Assembly: GCF_001428665.1 (NCBI RefSeq)
Contig: NZ_LMIJ01000047.1
Coordinates: forward strand, 1,450-65,449
Direction of reading: 5' to 3'
Source: Acidovorax sp. Root219
Lineage (GTDB): Bacteria > Pseudomonadota > Gammaproteobacteria > Burkholderiales > Burkholderiaceae_C
Length of the DNA: 64,000 bases
This document shows, piece after piece, positions 61,598-64,000 of the stretch (positions within the stretch are counted from its first letter, which is position 1; every line of letters starts with the position of its first letter). Both the position numbers and the translations under genes were made by a program. A model generated the notes under the pieces. It saw only the letters and a program-made list of their open reading frames with translations. It was not told the origin of the DNA and ran no database searches.

Positions 61598-63073
61598 CTT
61601 CTGGATGTCGCCCAGGCAGAGGTACTTGATCTCCACATAGTCATCGATGCCGTGGTGCGATCCCTCGCGCCCCAGGCCCGATTGCTTGACGCCGCCAAAG
61701 GGCACATGCTCGGTGGCCAGAATGCCCACGTTGATGCCGACCATGCCGTATTCCAGCGCCTCGGCGACGCGGAAGATGCGGCCCACGTCGCGGGTGTAGA
61801 AATAGCTCGCCAGGCCGAATTCGGTGGCATTGGCGGCGTCCACGGCCTCCTGCTCGGTCTTGAACTTGAACACCGGGGCGAAGGGGCCGAAGGTTTCCTC
61901 GCGCGCGCACAGCATGTCTTGTGTGGCATTGGCAATCACCGTAGGCTCGAAGAACTGGCCCGCCAGGCGCTTGCCGCCGGCCACCACGGTGCCACCTTTG
62001 GCCACGGCGTCGTCCACATGGCGCTGCACCTTGACCAGCGCGGCTTCCTCGATCAGCGGGCCCTGGTTCACACCCTCCTCGAAGCCATTGCCCACCTTGG
62101 CTGTCTTGACCTTGGCAGCGAACTTGGCCACGAACGCGTCGTACACGCCTTCCTGCACGTAAAAACGGTTGGTGCACACGCAGGTCTGGCCGGCATTGCG
62201 GTACTTGCTGGCAAAGGCGCCTTCCACGGCGCTGTCGATGTCTGCATCGTTGAACACCAGGAAGGGCGCGTTGCCACCCAGCTCCAGCGACATCTTCTTC
62301 ACGGTGGGCGCCGACTGCGCCATCAGGATGCGGCCCACCTCGGTGCTGCCCGTGAAACTGATATGGCGCACCACGTCGCTGGCGCACAGCACCTTGCCAA
62401 TGGCAATCGAGTTGTCGCTGTCGGCCGGCAGGATGTTGAACACGCCCGCAGGGATGCCCGCGCGGATGGCCAGCTCGGCGGCGGCCAGTGCGGTCAGCGG
62501 CGTCAGCTCGGCCGGCTTGATCACCACCGGGCAGCCGGCGGCCAGGGCCGGCGCCACCTTGCGCGTGATCATGGCCAGCGGGAAGTTCCAGGGCGTGATG
62601 GCCGCGCACACACCGATGGGCTGCTTGAGGACCATCAGGCGGCGGCTGTTGTCGAATTGGGGCAGCGTCTCGCCATTGATGCGCTTGGCCTCTTCAGCGA
62701 ACCATTCCACGAAGCTCGCGCCATAGGCCACTTCGCCCTTGGCTTCGGGCAGGGGCTTGCCTTGCTCGGCCGTCATGATGCGGCCCAGGTCGTCCTGGTT
62801 GGCCATCAGCAGGTCATACCACTTGCGCAGGATGATGCTGCGCTCTTTGGCGGTCTTGGCCTTCCACGCGGGCCAGGCGGCGTTGGCGGCGGCAATGGCC
62901 GCCTCGGCGTCCGCAGGGCCCAGGTTGGCGACGCTCGCGAGTTTCAGGCCCGTGGCCGGGTCGTTCACGTCGAAGCGGCTCGCGCCCGCCACCCATTGGC
63001 CGTTGACGAGGCCATCGGTCTTGAGCAGGCTCGGGTCCTTGAGCAGCGAAAGGGGGGAGTTCTTCATGTCCAT
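61595..63073 (-). CDS. gabD: Succinate-semialdehyde dehydrogenase (GabD-type)
   Basis: 492 aa aldehyde dehydrogenase. Nucleophile Cys298 in AGQTCVCTNRF, with the second Cys300 that makes GabD redox-sensitive; general base Glu264 in MSLELGGNAPF; NAD(P) segment ITPWNFPLAMITRK. GabD oxidises succinate semialdehyde to succinate, feeding GABA or 4-hydroxybutyrate into the TCA cycle. A PotC-like permease gene lies upstream on the same strand, so polyamine/putrescine catabolism is a plausible context. Its TAA lies in repeat copy C. Confidence 0.93.
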   Translation of the reverse strand: MDMKNSPLSLLKDPSLLKTDGLVNGQWVAGASRFDVNDPATGLKLASVANLGPADAEAAIAAANAAWPAWKAKTAKERSIILRKWYDLLMANQDDLGRIMTAEQGKPLPEAKGEVAYGASFVEWFAEEAKRINGETLPQFDNSRRLMVLKQPIGVCAAITPWNFPLAMITRKVAPALAAGCPVVIKPAELTPLTALAAAELAIRAGIPAGVFNILPADSDNSIAIGKVLCASDVVRHISFTGSTEVGRILMAQSAPTVKKMSLELGGNAPFLVFNDADIDSAVEGAFASKYRNAGQTCVCTNRFYVQEGVYDAFVAKFAAKVKTAKVGNGFEEGVNQGPLIEEAALVKVQRHVDDAVAKGGTVVAGGKRLAGQFFEPTVIANATQDMLCAREETFGPFAPVFKFKTEQEAVDAANATEFGLASYFYTRDVGRIFRVAEALEYGMVGINVGILATEHVPFGGVKQSGLGREGSHHGIDDYVEIKYLCLGDIQK

Positions 63074-63192
63074 GGTGATGTCTCTTTGGGATGGTCAGGG
63101 GTGGTAAGCGCACTGCCGCATGGCAAGCATAGCGGTAGGTTGACAGCGGGGGGTGTCTCGGGTGTACCAGTGGTTTGGGCGTCTGTTCGCGC

Positions 63193-64000
63193 TCAGGCCT
63201 TGCGTCCGCGCAGCCATTCCAGCACCAGCAGCAGGCTGGTGGTGAACAGGATGAGCAGCGTGGCCACGGCAGCAATGGTCGGCGAGATGTTTTCGCGGAT
63301 GCCATTGAACATCTGGCGTGGCAGGGTGGCCTGGTCGGCGCCGGCCAAAAAGAGCGTGACCACCACCTCGTCGAACGAGGTGGCGAAGGCGAACAGGGCG
63401 CCCGAGATCACTCCGGGCGCGATCACCGGCAGCGTGATGCGAAAGAAGGTCCTGAAAGGCGTCTCGCCCAGGCTCAGCGAGGCGCGCACCAGGTTGTGGT
63501 TGAAGCCGGCCAGGGTGGCCAGCACGGTGGTGAGCACGAAGGGGGCGCCGAGGGCCGCGTGCACCACGATGAGCCCTGCATAGCTGTCGGCCAGACCCAG
63601 CGGCGCAAAATACAGGTAGGTGGCCACACCGACGACGACGATGGGCACCACCATGGGCGCGATGAGCACGCCCATGAGCAGCCCCTTGAAGCGAAAGTCC
63701 GCCCGCGACAGGCCCAGTGCTGCCAGCGTGCCCAGTGCGGTGGCGATCAGCGTGGCTGCCGGGGCCACGATGAAACTGTTGCGCGTGGCACGGGCCCATT
63801 CGGCGGACTCGAAGAGGTTGCGGTACCACTTGAGGGACCAGCCGGTGATCGGGTAGGCCAGGAAGGAGCTTTCCGAGAACGACAGCGGCACCATCACCAG
63901 GATGGGCGCCAGAAGAAAGGCCAGGACCGCCACGCACAGGGCGCGCAGAAGCCACCAGAGCGCCTTGTCGGTCGGGGTGGCATAGCGGGGAAATTCGGGC
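63193..64000 (-). CDS. Spermidine/putrescine-type ABC permease (PotC-like), partial
   Basis: The frame is open to the right edge, so the start lies beyond the window; about 269 residues are visible (an internal GTG at 63933 is not the start). About six membrane segments, the EAA loop RASLSLGETPFRTFFRITLP and the PotC-like SLKWYRNLF and SFDEVVVTLFLAG blocks. It pairs with a PotB-like permease that should lie to the right. Upstream of gabD by about 120 bp, so polyamine or GABA uptake and GABA breakdown may be linked. Confidence 0.88.
   Translation of the reverse strand, partial: PEFPRYATPTDKALWWLLRALCVAVLAFLLAPILVMVPLSFSESSFLAYPITGWSLKWYRNLFESAEWARATRNSFIVAPAATLIATALGTLAALGLSRADFRFKGLLMGVLIAPMVVPIVVVGVATYLYFAPLGLADSYAGLIVVHAALGAPFVLTTVLATLAGFNHNLVRASLSLGETPFRTFFRITLPVIAPGVISGALFAFATSFDEVVVTLFLAGADQATLPRQMFNGIRENISPTIAAVATLLILFTTSLLLVLEWLRGRKA

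Noticed and set aside
63193-63933. Complete permease gene starting at the internal GTG 63933
   Set aside because: The reading frame stays open to the window edge with plausible protein sequence before this codon, so the true start lies outside.

Overview
High-GC bacterial chromosome. Gene content suggests a betaproteobacterium of the order Burkholderiales, most likely Comamonadaceae (Acidovorax/Comamonas-like). The reasons are an SOS-controlled imuA-imuB-dnaE2 cassette, a Bug-type solute receptor, a stand-alone divergent infA, a hut operon of the HutF/HutG type, several class III CoA-transferases, and Tat-like leaders on ABC receptors. This placement is an inference from remembered gene families; no database was consulted. 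There is no phage, insertion sequence, CRISPR array or clear genomic island. The window reads as ordinary core and metabolic chromosome with compact operons.

Layout. 0.2-3.2 kb: a Spy/CpxP-like lipoprotein, a small cytoplasmic relative of it and a CpxR/CpxA-like two-component pair. 3.2-6.6 kb: a LysR regulator divergent from a CoA-transferase/acyl-CoA dehydrogenase pair, with a LysR box over the regulator's own TTG start. 6.6-21.3 kb: a large histidine-utilisation locus. It opens with an NtrC-type palindrome, a sigma-54 promoter match and a structured leader, then a NitT/TauT-type ABC transporter, hutC, hutH, hutU, an IclR regulator, hutD, hutI, an FAD 2-hydroxyacid dehydrogenase, a HisC-like aminotransferase, hutF and hutG. 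Two near-identical HutC-type operators lie before the transporter and before hutH. The dehydrogenase and aminotransferase could convert imidazole-lactate to histidine and feed it into the pathway.

21.3-29.3 kb (mostly minus strand): phosphatidylserine decarboxylase, a membrane-anchored zinc peptidase, and a branched-chain amino-acid-type ABC system (livK, H, M, G, F) with a LysE exporter inserted between livK and livH. 29.6-31.8 kb: an HPP/CBS membrane protein, a second-type infA and tRNA-Pro(UGG). 32.1-37.8 kb: a LexA-box-preceded imuA-imuB-dnaE2 mutasome. 37.9-42.1 kb: M23 peptidase, AsmA-like protein and an RluA-type pseudouridine synthase.

42.1-53.8 kb: a catabolic region of unknown substrate. 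A GntR regulator, a GST and a quinone oxidoreductase diverge, across a strong palindrome, from a ferric/polyamine-type ABC transporter, a CoA-transferase, two crotonase-family proteins lacking the usual catalytic glutamates, a Bug receptor and a second GST; a keto-pentenoate hydratase-like gene converges on them. 53.9-64 kb: chemoreceptor, DJ-1/PfpI protein, ribbon-helix-helix protein, tRNA-Gly(CCC), a periplasmic sulfurtransferase with a TsuA/YeeE transporter, an apparently circularly permuted ROK-family protein, a small secreted protein, succinate-semialdehyde dehydrogenase and a PotC-like permease cut by the window edge.

The least explained signals are: the sigma-54/NtrC plus HutC double control of hut with a ~220-nt structured leader; palindromic intergenic repeats that supply the stop codon of neighbouring genes (dnaE2, gabD); the permuted ROK protein; and the unusual crotonase pair.
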